DNA of 64,000 nt from Stomoxys calcitrans. Taxonomy: Eukaryota > Arthropoda > Insecta > Diptera > Muscidae. The notes under the pieces are model-generated. The model saw nothing but the letters and a program-made list of their open reading frames with translations. It searched no databases and was not told where the DNA came from. Below are positions 1 to 10,979 of the stretch, piece by piece. The stretch is taken from positions 98,768,323 through 98,832,322 of the forward strand of contig NC_081552.1 in NCBI RefSeq assembly GCF_963082655.1. Direction: 5' to 3'. The translations under genes were made by a program, and so were the position numbers. Within the stretch, counting starts at the first letter, position 1. Every line of letters begins with the position of its first letter.

Positions 1-441
1 GATATAGCTGTCATATAAACCGATCTGGGATCTTGACTTCTTGAGCCTGTAGAGGTCGCAATTATTATCCGATTTGCCTGAAATTTTGTACGACGGATTC
101 TCTCATGACCATCAACATACGTGTTTATTATGGTCTGAATCGGTCTATACCCGATACAGCTCCCATATAAATCGATCTCTCTATTTTACTTCTTGAGCCC
201 ACAAAGAGCGCAATTCTAATTCGAATTGGCTGACATTTTACACAGGTCTCCAACATAAATATAATTTAATTGTGGTCCAAACCGGACCACATTTTAATAT
301 CGCTCTAATAGCAGAGCAAATCGTTTCTTATATCCTTTTTTGCCTAAGAAGAGATGCCGGGAAAAGAACTCGACAAATGCGATCCATGATGGAGGGTATA
401 TAAGATTCGGCCCGGCCGAACTTAGCACGCTTTTACTTGTT
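1..441 (+). mobile_element. DINE-1-like family A element, 3' part (cut by window edge)
   Basis: The left part is outside the window. What remains is the last stretch of tandem monomers and the terminal block: the start of the shared AAGAAGAGATGCCGGGAAAA motif, the second copy of the GGAGGGTATATAAGATTCGG motif, the GGCCCGGCC hairpin and the CTTTTACTTGTT end. The layout resembles the 3' end of Drosophila INE-1, which also ends in CTTGTT. Non-coding. The family assignment is by structure, not alignment. Confidence 0.75.
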
Positions 442-454
442 ATATATGTAGAAT

Positions 455-884
455 AGTTGACCCAGGCCCGCTCAGCTGCGCCTTCTTTTACTTTATATGG
501 AACAGAAGTTTCCTGGGAATATTTATTTTCGAAAATTAAAGACCTTTTAGTGAAATACCATGCTATCTTGACTAACAGTTTACAATATAAGTGCCTTTAT
601 CTGAATACCACATGACCTTTATTGGTCTACAAATTTAAGTTTGGATGTAAGGTGTACTCCATTCTTATAATACTTTATTTCAGCCCGATATTCTCATGAT
701 GTCTAATTTAGTGGTGTCTTCTGGGGAGAGGTGGTCCCCCAGATACTTGGCCCTGAAAAAATATCAGCATCGTGCTCTTCTCCCAAATACCATTTATTTT
801 AACCCCATATTGCCATTGGCTTAAGAAGAGTTTACAGAATGAGGCGTCCTCCAAACACATGGCCCCAAAATAGGTCAAAATAGG
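455..884 (-). mobile_element. Helitron-like family C fragment
   Basis: Starts with a degraded form of the family C 3' terminus (GGCCCGCTCAGCTGCGCC followed by TTCTTTTACTTTATATGG) and continues into one to two units of the family's internal array, recognisable by GGTGGTCCCCCAGATACTTGG and CCCATATTGCCATTGG. The 5' half of the element is missing. It is broken off at about 885 by a family B end. Confidence 0.6.
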
Positions 885-1024
885 TTATGTCTGGATCGTC
901 TAAGATTTGTACGCTGATCAAGAATATATATACTTTATAGGGTCGGAAATGGATATTTCGATGTGTTGCGAACAGAATGAAAAATGAATATACGCCCATC
1001 CTTCGGTGATGGGTATAAAAACAT
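885..1024 (-). mobile_element. DINE-1-like family B, terminal fragment
   Basis: Holds only the TATACCC-side end of family B: the AAGAATATATATACTTTATA block, GGGTCGGAAATGGATATTTC, and the terminal hairpin around CCCATCCTTCGGTGATGGG. The microsatellite and the monomer array are missing. Confidence 0.6.
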
Positions 1025-1104
1025 CTAGCATTTGCTTACATATATAAATTTATTGAAATGACATTGACCTATATTCGAATAACAGATATGTAAATAAAGA
1101 AGAA

Positions 1105-1500
1105 GAAAGCAGTGATCCGGGCCGTGAAGGAATGCGTGGGGTGCTGCGGTGTTTACGCGAGGACACCTTTACGGGCTGTAAACAACCAGGACAGTAAGGT
1201 CACGAACAGTCTTGGAGAGTAAGAAAGTGATTGATTCCTTCTCTGAGGATGGCACGATCCGCATTGTTTGGGTGCCGGGCAATAGCGAAGTAAGGGAAAT
1301 GAGAAAGCAAACGATTTGGCGGTGAAGGACAAAGAACTGCCGTCAATAAACTTGGTTAGCCCGAAGCCTTTCTGATCGACGCACTCCGAGTTAAGGGCGT
1401 GGCCGACAAACGCGCATTTCACACTGTGAAACCGCGAAACGGCCGGTAGGATGGCAAAACACGTATGGGGAGATCGAGAGCGTAAGAAAAACACACCCAA
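1105..1500 (+). pseudogene. Degenerate RNase H region of a non-LTR retrotransposon (I/LOA/R1-like)
   Basis: Reading the plus strand in pieces gives fragments typical of the RNase H domain and following linker of LINEs with a C-terminal RNase H: IRIVWVPGNSEV near 1260-1295 (the ..WVPGHSG.. region), EKANDLAVKDKELPSINLV near 1305-1365, VSPKPF near 1360-1377 and SELRAW near 1388-1405. Internal stops and at least two frame changes break the reading, so it cannot be functional. The 115-residue minus-strand frame here is only an antisense shadow. A second fragment of what looks like the same LINE class (its extreme C-terminus) lies at 41167-41403 in the same orientation. The clade is a judgement from motif style and was not tested phylogenetically. 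Confidence 0.6.
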
Positions 1501-1790
1501 AGAAATTAGCCTGCTGATATTAAATTAAAAGTTATAAGCTTTTAAATGAATCCATGCAAAGTCTTTGAACTTTTAAACAATATTTGAATCATTTGCTATG
1601 TATTAATTAAAAAATTGACAACTTTAAGAGTTAATTTTTGTTTAAGAGCATAAATAAAATATTAGTAGTTATTTTGTTTGCTGTAATTTAAATTCGTTCA
1701 AAAATTAGCAAGTTTTAGAAAATTTTTTAAAAAAAAATCATGTTATGCGCTTGTAAAATTGAAATACTAAAACAAATATAACAAGAATAA
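1501..1790. other. AT-rich spacer, nothing recognised
   Basis: Very AT-rich with long A and T runs. No reading frame, repeat end or RNA-like signal stands out. It may be a LINE tail or host intergenic DNA. Confidence 0.4.
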
Positions 1791-4735
1791 ACGAGTAAAA
1801 GCGTGCTAAGTTCGGCCGGGCCGAACCTTATAAACCCTCCACCATGGAACGCATTCGTCGAGTTCTTTTCTCGGCATCTCTTCTTAGACAAAACAAGTAA
1901 AAAGGCGTTAAGTTCGGCCGGGCCGAACTTTGGATACCCACCACCTCGGGAATATATGTAAAATAACTTTTATCAAAATCCGGTGAAAATTGTATACCTT
2001 TTGTCCCATAGCAGTTATATCAAAATATGCTCCGATTTGGACCAAATACTTATAAGTACAAGTCATTGTTCAATTGTGTATAACAAAATATTGGTCTTTT
2101 AAGTAGCTTTATCTAAAAATAAACCGAACTGAGATACACACGACACGGATTTCGAAAAGCCTAACATAAGTAACTGTGTCAAATTTCAGTGAAATCGGAT
2201 TATAAATGCACCTTTTATGGGGCCAACTTTAAATCGAGATATCGGTCTATATGGCAGCTATATCCAAACCTGAACCGATTTGGCCCAAGTTTCAGAAAAA
2301 CTTCGAAGGGCCTAACTAAACTCACTGTCCCAAATTTCGGCGAAATCGGACAATAAATGCGCCTTTTATGGACCCAAAACCTTATATCGAGAGATCGGTC
2401 TATATGGCGGTTATATTCAAATCTGGACTGATCTGAGCCAAATTGACGAAGGATATCGAAAAGCCTAACACAATTTACTGTCCCAAATTTCAGAAAAATC
2501 GGATAATAAATGTGGCTTTTATGGGCCTAAGACCCTAAATCGGAGGATCGGTGTATATGGCAGCTATATCCAAATCTAAACCGATCTGAGCCAAATTGAC
2601 GAACGATGTCGAAGGGCCTAACACAACTCACTGTCCCAAATTTCAGCAAAATCGGATAATAAATGTGGCTTTTATGGGCCTAAGACCCTAAATCGGAGGA
2701 TCGGTCTATATGGCAGCTATATTCAAATTGACGAAGGATGTTGGGGGGGCATAACACAACTCACTGTCCCGAATTTCAGCAAAATCGGATAATAAATGTA
2801 GCTTTTATGGGCCTAAGACCCTAAATCGGAGGATCGGTCTATATGGCAGCTATATTCAACTCTGGATCGATCTGAGCCAAATTGACAAATGATGTCGAAG
2901 GGCCTAACACAACTCACTGTCCCAAATTTCAGCAAAATCGGATAATAAATGTGGCTTTTATGGGCCGAAGACCCTAAATCGGAGGATCGGTCTATATGGC
3001 AGCTGTATCCAAATCTGGACCGATCTGGGCCAAATTGATGAATGTTGTCGAAGGATCAAACGCAACTCACTGCCCCGAATTTCAGCAAAATCTGATAATA
3101 AATATGGCTTTTATGGGAATAAGACCCTAAATCGGCGGATCGGTCTATATGGGGGCTATATCAATATATAGTCCGATAGAGCCCATCTTCGAACTTAACC
3201 TGCTTATGGACAAAAAAAGAACCTGTGCAAAATTTTAGCTCAAAATCTCTATTTTTAAAGACTGTAGCGTGATTTCAACAGACAGACGGACGGACATGTC
3301 TAGATCGTCTTACATTTTTACGCTGATCAAGAATATATATACTTTATAGGTCGGAAATGGATATTTCGATGTGTTGCAAACGGAATGACAAAATGAATAT
3401 ACCCCCATCTTTCGGTGGTGGGTATAAAAAAGGATATAAGAAAAGATTTGCTCTGCTATTAGAGCGATATCAAGATATGGTCCGGTTTGGACCACAATTA
3501 AATTATATATTGGAGACTTGTGTAAAATGTCAGCCAATTAGAATAAGAATTGCGCCTTTTTGGGGCTCAAAAAGTAAAATAGAGAGATCTATTTATATGG
3601 GAGCAGTATCGGGCTATAGACCGATTCAGACCATAATAAACACGTGGTCATGAGAGGATCCGTCGTACAAAATTTCATTCCAATCGGATAAGAATTGCGC
3701 ACTCTAGAGGCTCAAGAAGTCAAGACCCAAGATCGGTTTATATGACAGCTATATCAGGTTATGGACCAATTTCAACCATACTTGGCACAAATGTTGGATA
3801 TCATAACAAAATACTACGTGCAAAAATTCATTCAAATCGGATAAGAATTGCGCCTTCTAGAGGCTCAAGAAGTCAAAACCCAAGATCGGTTTATATGGCA
3901 ACTATATCAGGTTATGAACCGATTTAAACCATACTTGACAAAATTGTTGGATATCATAACAAAACACGTCGCGCAAAATTTCATTCCAATCGGATTAGAA
4001 TTGCGCCTTTTAGAGGTTCAAGAAGTCAAGACCCAAGATCGGTTTATATGACAGCTATATCAGGTTATGGACCGAATTAAACCATACTTGGCGCAGTTAT
4101 TGTATATTAAAACAAAAATCATCGTGCAAAATTTCATTCCAATCGGATAGAAATTGCGCACTCTAGAGGCTCAAGAATTCAAGACCCAAGATCGGTTTAT
4201 ATGGCAGCTATATCAAGTTATAAACCGATTTGAACCATTCTAGGCACAGTAGTTGGATATCATAACAAAGCACGTCGTGCAAAATTTCATTCCAATCGGA
4301 TAAGAATTGCGCACTCTAGAGGCTCAAGAAATCAAGACCCAAGATCGGTTTATATGGCAGCTATATCAGGTTATGATTCGATTTGAACCATACTTAGCAC
4401 AGTTGTTGGATATCATAACAAAACTTGTCGTGCAAAATTTCATTCCAATAGAAAAAGAATTGCACACTCTAGAGGCTCAAGAATCAAGATCCGAGATCGG
4501 TTTATATGGCAATCACAACTGACCTACACTTATAAGAAATTTCGAGCGGAAAGCTTTACGCCTTCGAAAGTTAGCGTGCTTTCGACAGACAGACGGATGG
4601 ACGGACATGGCTAGATCGACTTAAAATGTCATGACGATCAACAATATATATATGGGGTCTTAAACGAATATTTCGAGGAGTTACAAACAAAATGACGAAA
4701 TTAGTATACTCCTATCCTATGGTGGAGGGTGGATA
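1791..4735 (-). mobile_element. DINE-1-like family A element, interrupted by a family B element
   Basis: The hairpin end (AAAAGCGTGCTAAGTTCGG) starts at about 1791 and runs to the TTCTTAGACAAAA motif at about 1891. The next family A sequence (AGGATATAAGAAAAGATTTG) appears only at 3431, after a complete family B element. Family A then continues with about 153-bp monomers, a short (GGAC)n run near 4595, the AACAATATATATATGGGGTC block and a TATGGTGGAGGGT end near 4735. This is direct evidence that B inserted into A. The internal monomers are free of stops in some frames but are not coding. Confidence 0.75.
1892..3430 (-). mobile_element. DINE-1-like family B element, complete, nested in family A
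   Basis: Both ends are present: the hairpin end (AAAAGGCGTTAAGTTCGGCC, then the GGATACCCACCACC motif) at about 1892 and the TTCGGTGGTGGGTATAAAAA end at 3430. The interior holds about seven monomers. Spacings between successive GGATCGGT landmarks near 2546, 2699, 2832 and 2985 are 153, 133 and 153 bp; the short one has lost about 20 bp. Family B differs from A in sequence (TGTCGAAGGGCCTAACACAA, CAAATTTCAGCAAAATCGG) but keeps the same monomer length and terminal plan. Confidence 0.8.
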
Positions 4736-6137
4736 CCTGTGCTAAGTATGGCGCAATCGGTACATAACCCGATATAGCTGCCATATAAACCGATTTGGGA
4801 TCTTAGATTCTTGAGGCTCTAAAGGGCGCAATTCTCATGCGATTTGGCAGAAATTTTGTATAACGGCTTCTTTCATGACTGTCAACATACGTGTCTAATA
4901 TGGTCTGAATCGATCAATCGCTTGATACAGCTCCCATATAAACCTATCTCCCTATTTTGGTTCTTGAGCCCCTACGGATAAGAATTGCACCTTCTAGAGG
5001 CTCAAGAAGTCAAGACCCAAGATCGGTTTATATGGCAGATATATCAGGTTATGGACCGATTTAAACCATACTTGACACAATTGTTGGATATCATGACAAA
5101 ACACGTCGTGCAAAATTTCATTCCAATCGGATGAGAATTGCGCACTCTAGAGGCTCAAGAAGTCAATACCCAAGATCGGTTTATATGACAGCTATATCAG
5201 GTTATGAACCGATTTAAACCATACTTGACAAAATTGTTGGATATCATAACAAAACACGTCGTGCAAAATTTCATTCCAATGGGATAGAAATTGCGCACTC
5301 TAGAGGCTCAAGAAATCAAGAATCAAGATCGGTTTATATGGCAGCTATATCAGGTTATAAACCGATTTGAACCATTCTAGGTACAGTAGTTGGATATCAT
5401 ATCAAAACACGTCGTGCAAAATTTCATTCCAATCGGATAAGAATTGCGCACTCTAGAGGCTCAAGAAATCAAGACCCTAGATCGGTTTATATGGCAGCTA
5501 TATCAGGTTATGAACCGATTTGAACCATACTTGGCACAGTTGTTGGATATCATAACAAAACATGTCGTGCAAAATTTCATTCCAATAGAATCAGAATTGC
5601 ACACTCTAGAGGCTCAAGAAGTCAAGATCCCAGATCGGTTTATATGGCAGATATATCAAAATATGGACTGATACGGCCCATTTACAATCCCAACTGACCT
5701 ACACTAATAAGAAATTTCAAGCGGCAAGCTTTATGCCTTCGAAAGTTAGCGTGCTTTCGACAGACAGACGGATGGACGGACGGACATGGATAGATCGACT
5801 TAAAATGTCATGACGATCATGAAACGAATATTTCGAGGAGTTACAAACAAAATGACGAAATTAGTATACTCCTATCCTATGGTGGAGGGTGGATACCTGT
5901 GCTAAGTATGGCGCAAATCGGTACATAACCCGATATAGCTGCCATATAAACCGATTTGGGATCTTAGTTTCTTGAGGCTCTAAAGGGCGCAATTATCATG
6001 CGATTTGGCAGAAATTTTGTATAACGGCTTCTTTCATGACTGTCAACATACGTGTCTAATATGGTCTGAATCGATCAATCGCTTGATACAGCTCCCATAT
6101 AAACCTATCTCCCTATTTTGGTTCTTGAGCCCCTACT
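3838..6137. repeat. Tandem duplication of an approximately 1.15-kb block inside a DINE-A cluster
   Basis: The segment running through GGATACCTGTGCTAAGTATG (at about 4731 and about 5890) to the phrase CTATTTTGGTTCTTGAGCCC (ends about 4971 and about 6131) occurs twice, about 1160 bp apart, with only a few differences. Each copy consists of minus-oriented monomers that switch abruptly to plus-oriented ones. The first copy joins the second at about 4975, where plus-oriented sequence flips back to minus. This is a duplication of an already rearranged unit. Confidence 0.65.
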
Positions 6138-6375
6138 AGGCGCAATTCTTATCCGAATGAACTGAAATATTACACAATGACTTCTACAATGTTCGGCATT
6201 TATTTATGGTCCGAATCGGACTATATCTTGATAAAGATCCAATAGCATAACAGTTCTTATTCAATATTATTTGTTTGCTTAAAAAGATATACCGTTCATA
6301 GAACTCGACAAATGCGATCCTTTGTGGAGGATATATAAGATTCGGCTCGGCCGAACTTTGCATGCTTTTACTTGT
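4736..6375. mobile_element. Rearranged DINE-A cluster with alternating orientation
   Basis: Orientation runs plus (4736-4975), minus (4976-5885), then plus (5886-6375), ending at a normal CTTTTACTTGTT terminus at about 6372. The TATGGTGGAGGGT end is not followed by TATAAAA here but by opposite-facing monomers, so the copies are joined at truncated ends. Confidence 0.6.
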
Positions 6376-6509
6376 TTTGATTACTTTAGGAATATTTTTT
6401 AGAAATTTGGTTGGAAGAGATGATTTTAATTTTTGGAATATTAAAGTAAAGAAGCTACCTGATCCATCCATTGATAAATATTTCGAATTGTGTCTGAGCT
6501 TGCTCGAAT

Positions 6510-7343
6510 TTTTATACACTCCACCATAGGATGGGGGTATACTATTTCGTCATTCTGTTTGTAACTACTCGATATATTCGTCTGAGACTCTATAAAGTAT
6601 TTATATTCTTGATCGTCGTGACATTTTATGTCGATCTAGCCATGTCGGTCCGTCTGTCCGTTCATCCGTTTGTCCGTCCGTCTGTTTGTCGAAAGCATGC
6701 TAACTTTCGAAGGAGTAAAGCTAGACGCGTGAAATTTTGCACAAATACTTTATATTAGTGTAGGTCGGTTGGGTTTGTAAATGGGCCAAATCGGTTTATA
6801 ACCTGATATAGCTGCCATATAAACCGATCTTGGGTCTTGAGTTCTTGAGCCTCTAGAGGGCGCAATTCTTATCCGATTGGAATAAAATTTTGCACGAATT
6901 ATTTTGTTATGATATCCAACAACTGCGTCGAGTATGGTTCAAATCGATTCTTAACCTGATATAGCTGCCATATAAACCCATCTTGGGCCTTGACTTCTTG
7001 AGCCTCAAAAGGGCGCAATTCTTATCCGATTGGAATGGAATTTTTCAGGACGTGTTTCACTATGACATCCAACAACTGTACCGAGTATGGTTCAAATCGT
7101 TTCATAACCTGATAAAGCTGCCACATAAACCGATATTGAAACTTGATTTCTTTGGCCACTAGAGGGCGCAATTCTTATCCGATTTGAATGAATTTTTGCA
7201 CGAAGTACTTTGTTTTGAAATCCAACAACTGAGCTAAGTTTGGTTCAATTCGGTAATTAACCTGATATAGCTTGACCTTCTAGAGGGCGCAATTCGTGTC
7301 CGATTTAGCTGAAATTTAGCATGACTTGTTTTGTTATGATTTC

Positions 7344-7406
<63 letters not shown>

Positions 7407-8049
7407 TCCATAATCTGATATAGCTGCTATTTCTTGAGGCTCTAAAGGGTGCAATTCTCATGCGATTTGGCAGAAATTTTGTATAACGGCTTCTTCCATG
7501 ACCTACAACATACGTGCCAAATTTGGGCAGAATCGGTCTTTAGCCTGATACAGCTCCCCTATACACTTGTGTCAAATAAGGTTCAAATCGGTTCATAACC
7601 TTATATAGCTGCCATATAAACCGATATGGGATCTTGACTTCTTGATTCTCTAGAGGTCGCAATTATTATCCGATTTGAAATTTTGTACGACGAATCCTCT
7701 CATGACCATCAACATACGTGTTTATTATGGTCTGAATCGGTCTATAGCCCAATACAGCTCCCATATAAATCGATCTCTCTATTTTACTTCGTGAGCCCCC
7801 AAAGGGCGCAATTCTTATTCAAATTGGCTGACATTTTACACAGGTCTATATAATTTAATTGTGGTCCATATAATTTAATTGTGGTCCAAACCGGACCATA
7901 GCTTGATAACGCTCTAATAGCAGAGCAAATCTTTTCTTATATCTTTTTTTTTGAAGAAGAGATGCCGGGAAAAGAACTCGACAAATGCCATCCATGGTGG
8001 AGGGTATATAAGATTCGGCCCGGCCGAACTAAGCACGCTTTTACTTGTT
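6510..8049 (+). mobile_element. DINE-1-like family A element, complete
   Basis: Starts TTTTTATACACTCCACCATA at about 6510, carries a GTCCGTTCATCC-type run near 6650-6690, several monomers (some degenerate), a long (TA)n run, and ends CTTTTACTTGTTA at about 8049. Both termini are recognisable. The monomers around 7100-7560 differ more from the family consensus than elsewhere in the window. Confidence 0.75.
7349..7403. repeat. (TA)n microsatellite
   Basis: An uninterrupted TA run of about 55 bp inside a DINE-A monomer, directly after TTATGATTTCCAACA. It probably expanded from the short TATA motif there. Confidence 0.9.
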
Positions 8050-8140
8050 ATGCCTAAGAAGAGATGCCAGGAAAAGAATTCGACAAATGCGATCCATGGT
8101 GGAGGATATATTGATTCGGCCCGGCCGAACCTACTTACTA
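8050..8140 (+). mobile_element. DINE-A terminal fragment
   Basis: Repeats the last about 90 bp of the preceding element (AAGAAGAGATGCC, GATCCATGGTGGAGG, GGCCCGGCCGAAC) and then diverges before the CTTGTT end. It is a partial duplicate of the terminus. Confidence 0.6.
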
Positions 8141-8887
8141 ATGTGTACATGACTTTCATGGCCTTTTGTGTATCGAAACAGCAGACTTAGTTAGTTGAAA
8201 TAGCAGTTAGAAATGCGTGTTAATTTGGCAGCCCTACGTTTATTGAAATAGCAGTTATGTCTGCTTTCCCACATTGCATACAAAAACTGCTGTTTTAGCA
8301 AACATTTTTGTGGGGTTCCTTCACATATTTTTTAAAAATCGAAAATTGCCTAAATTCCTTTTTTACTGTGAAATTGGTAAGGATACCTCAGGAACCGACC
8401 CATCGGCGGAGATATTTGGTCATAAAGTCAGAGTTGATTACCAACACACTATTTATAGGGCGATCGTAATCTTTCAAAATCTTTAAAGTGTGGATGTCTA
8501 TGCGAATATTTAAATTTTATAGTGAAAGTTTCGACGAATCAGTTTCAGTATTTTGATGAAATTTTTTCATTTCAGCTCAGTTTTGCTCTCAAACTAGTTC
8601 CATGATTTCAACAGGTTATTGTTCATGTCAGTCTATTGGCTTTAAAGTACTTTTAATACCATACAATTTTATGTTAAATATTTCAAAAAATAAACTTCTC
8701 TGACGAACCATCTACATTCTACTTAAATAATGTAGCTAATTTCATCTTCCAACTGTATTAAAAAGATCAAAACTCCGTTTTTGATGGAATAGATGTCCAG
8801 TAAAAATTGCATTCAACTATTGTCGCCTTTATAATTTCCATCATGTCTTTATAAGTCCTAAAGTTTTCCTAATTTATTGGAGATAAA
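8141..8887. other. Non-DINE island, no gene recognised
   Basis: No family A, B or C sequence. Around 8190-8310 it shares phrases such as TTGAAATAGCAGTTA, GTCTGCTTTCCCA and AAACTGCTGTTTTAGCAAAC with the MITE-like stretch at 23990-24414, so part is a degenerate small transposon. The longest frame (70 codons) has no recognisable motif. Confidence 0.45.
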
Positions 8888-9829
8888 ACAAGTAAAAGCG
8901 TGATATGTTCGCCCGGACCGAATCTTTTATACCCTCCAGGTTATATACCGACTTTAACCATTCCTAGAACAGTCGTTGGAAATCACACCAAAACGCCATA
9001 TGCTAAATTTCAACCATACTGGATAAAAATTGTGCCCTCTAGAAGTTCATCGGCTTCTAATCGGAAGATCGGTTTATATGGCGGCTACATCAGAATATAG
9101 ACTGATTAAGACCATACTTAACACAGATGTTGGATGATAAAATAAAACACTTCATGCAAAATTTTCGGCCAATCAGATAAGAATTGCGCCCTCTAGAGGG
9201 TCAACAAATCTATTCGGAAGATCGGTTTATATGGCGGCTATATCAGGTTATGGACTGATATATATTATACTTGGCACAAATGTTGGAAGTCATACCAGAA
9301 CACTCCATGCAAAATTTCAAAACGGATTAGAATTGCGCCCTCTAGAAGCTCTAAAAATCAAAACCCAAGGTCGGTTTATATGGCATCTATATCAGGTTAT
9401 AAACCGATTTAGACCATACCTAGCACAGTTGTTGGAAGTGATACCAAAACAAAACGTGCAAAGTTTCAGCCAAATCGGATAAGAATTGCGCCCTCTTGAA
9501 GATCAAGAAGTCAAGACCCCAGATCGGTTTATATGGCATCTATATAAACCGATTTGGACCTTTTACAATCCCAACCGACCTACACTAATAAAGAGTATTT
9601 GTTCAAATTCAAGCGGCAAGCTTTGCTCCTTCGAAAGTAAACGTGCTTCCGACAGGCAGACGAACGGACGGACATGGCTAGATCGACTTAGAATGTCATG
9701 ACGATGGGGTCTTAGACACATATTTATAGGGTTTTAGACGCATATGGGGTCTTAGACGCATATTTCGAGGTGTTACGAACGGAATGTCGAAATTAGTATA
9801 CCCTCCATCCTATGGTGGAGGGTATAAAG
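8888..9829 (-). mobile_element. DINE-1-like family A variant, short
   Basis: The hairpin end is mutated (ATGTTCGCCCGGACCGAATC) and the usual TTCTTAGGCAAAA region is missing; CCCTCCAGGTTATATACCG joins the terminus straight to monomers. The other end is intact (CCTCCATCCTATGGTGGAGG). The block GGGTCTTAGACGCATATTT is locally repeated near 9700-9765. It is probably an older copy. Confidence 0.7.
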
Positions 9830-10979
9830 ACCAATTATTTGCTAAATCTTTTCATTGCAAAAAGATTTTCGGTCAAACCCAACAGAACTAAAAAAGTTCT
9901 TTTTAAATTTCCATCACTTTGTATCAGTTGTTTTAAATACTCTATTGAGAATTATGGAATTCTAAGAAAAAAAAGGTTTTTTGGTTTCTCTTCAGAGATT
10001 TGCTTTGGCAATTCAAGAGGAAAGCCGGAGATCGTAACACACACCAACCACTATGGATCGCGTTTCGTAATTTGGTTGCAATTACACATCAGCCATATTA
10101 GGTGTGAAGGTTTCAAGGGCCGTACGTTGGTATGTTGTACTTATACCGTATTTATTGCGAAAATAAATCAATGATATTAATACCACATTAACCACGCTCA
10201 ACAACCCTGTCTATTTGCTGTACCTTCCCCAATGCATGTGTTTTTGTGTAATGGTAGAGTTTTTGTTTACACAATTACACTACTCCCATGGTATACACAT
10301 GATTCTGTGCATCAGTTAGAAGTTGTATTGATGGCTTCAAACGCTAGACAACTGCAACCGCTATCGCTATTGCTCCGTGTGCCCAGATTCAAATTCGGCC
10401 GGGCTCAAACGATTTTTTTCATTTTGAAGTTTTTATTTTGCCTGTTAGGGCGAAGATCATTAAATTTAACTAATTTTGTTTGTTTCCCTTTAAAACAAAT
10501 CGGCAGAGCCTGGCCGGTATTCGAACCTGGGTTCGAATTGTGTTTCCTAGCCCTAAAAATTTTTCATTTCATTGCTGATGTAATTCAAATAATTTATAAT
10601 TAAATATTGCCAATTATTCTTTGGCAAAAATTTTCAGACTAACAACCAATATTTTATTTACAGATGAAATTTCAATTAAAATAATAAAACGAGAATTAAA
10701 AGAAAATTAATATAGCATTACTTAGAAAAATTTTTGTTAAATGTTTGTCTTTCGAAACAATTTTTATTAAAAAATTTGTTAGCAAGAAAAGTTTAAGAAG
10801 ATTTTGGCATAATAAAATTTTAATAACTATTCGTTTAAAACAATCAAAACATTTTATGTTTTGAAAAAATCACATTGCGTTTCGGTCTTTAAAAAATTTG
10901 CATTAACTCATTAACGACGAAAAATAAAAATTCCTCGGAGAGAGCTTTCATAATTCTAAGGAGTGAGTTTATATATTAC
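9830..10979. other. Non-repetitive island, no gene recognised
   Basis: About 1.15 kb without family A, B or C sequence. Two plus-strand frames (9812-10174, about 120 codons, whose start lies inside the preceding DINE element; 10232-10603, about 123 codons) show no motif, signal peptide or repeat I recognise. The tail from 10600 on is extremely AT-rich. This is one of the few places where host intergenic or intronic sequence could survive. Confidence 0.45.

Noticed and set aside
1153..1500. 115-codon minus-strand frame
   Set aside because: Antisense of a degenerate LINE RNase H region that reads sensibly on the plus strand.
10515..10550. B-box-like GGTTCGAAT on both strands, suggesting a tRNA or tRNA-derived SINE
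   Set aside because: No A box at the right distance on either strand and no cloverleaf or A-rich tail.
9812..10603. Two frames of about 120 codons, considered as a possible host gene
   Set aside because: The first starts inside a DINE-A terminus, neither has recognisable motifs, and no splice or promoter context supports them. Left as unassigned.
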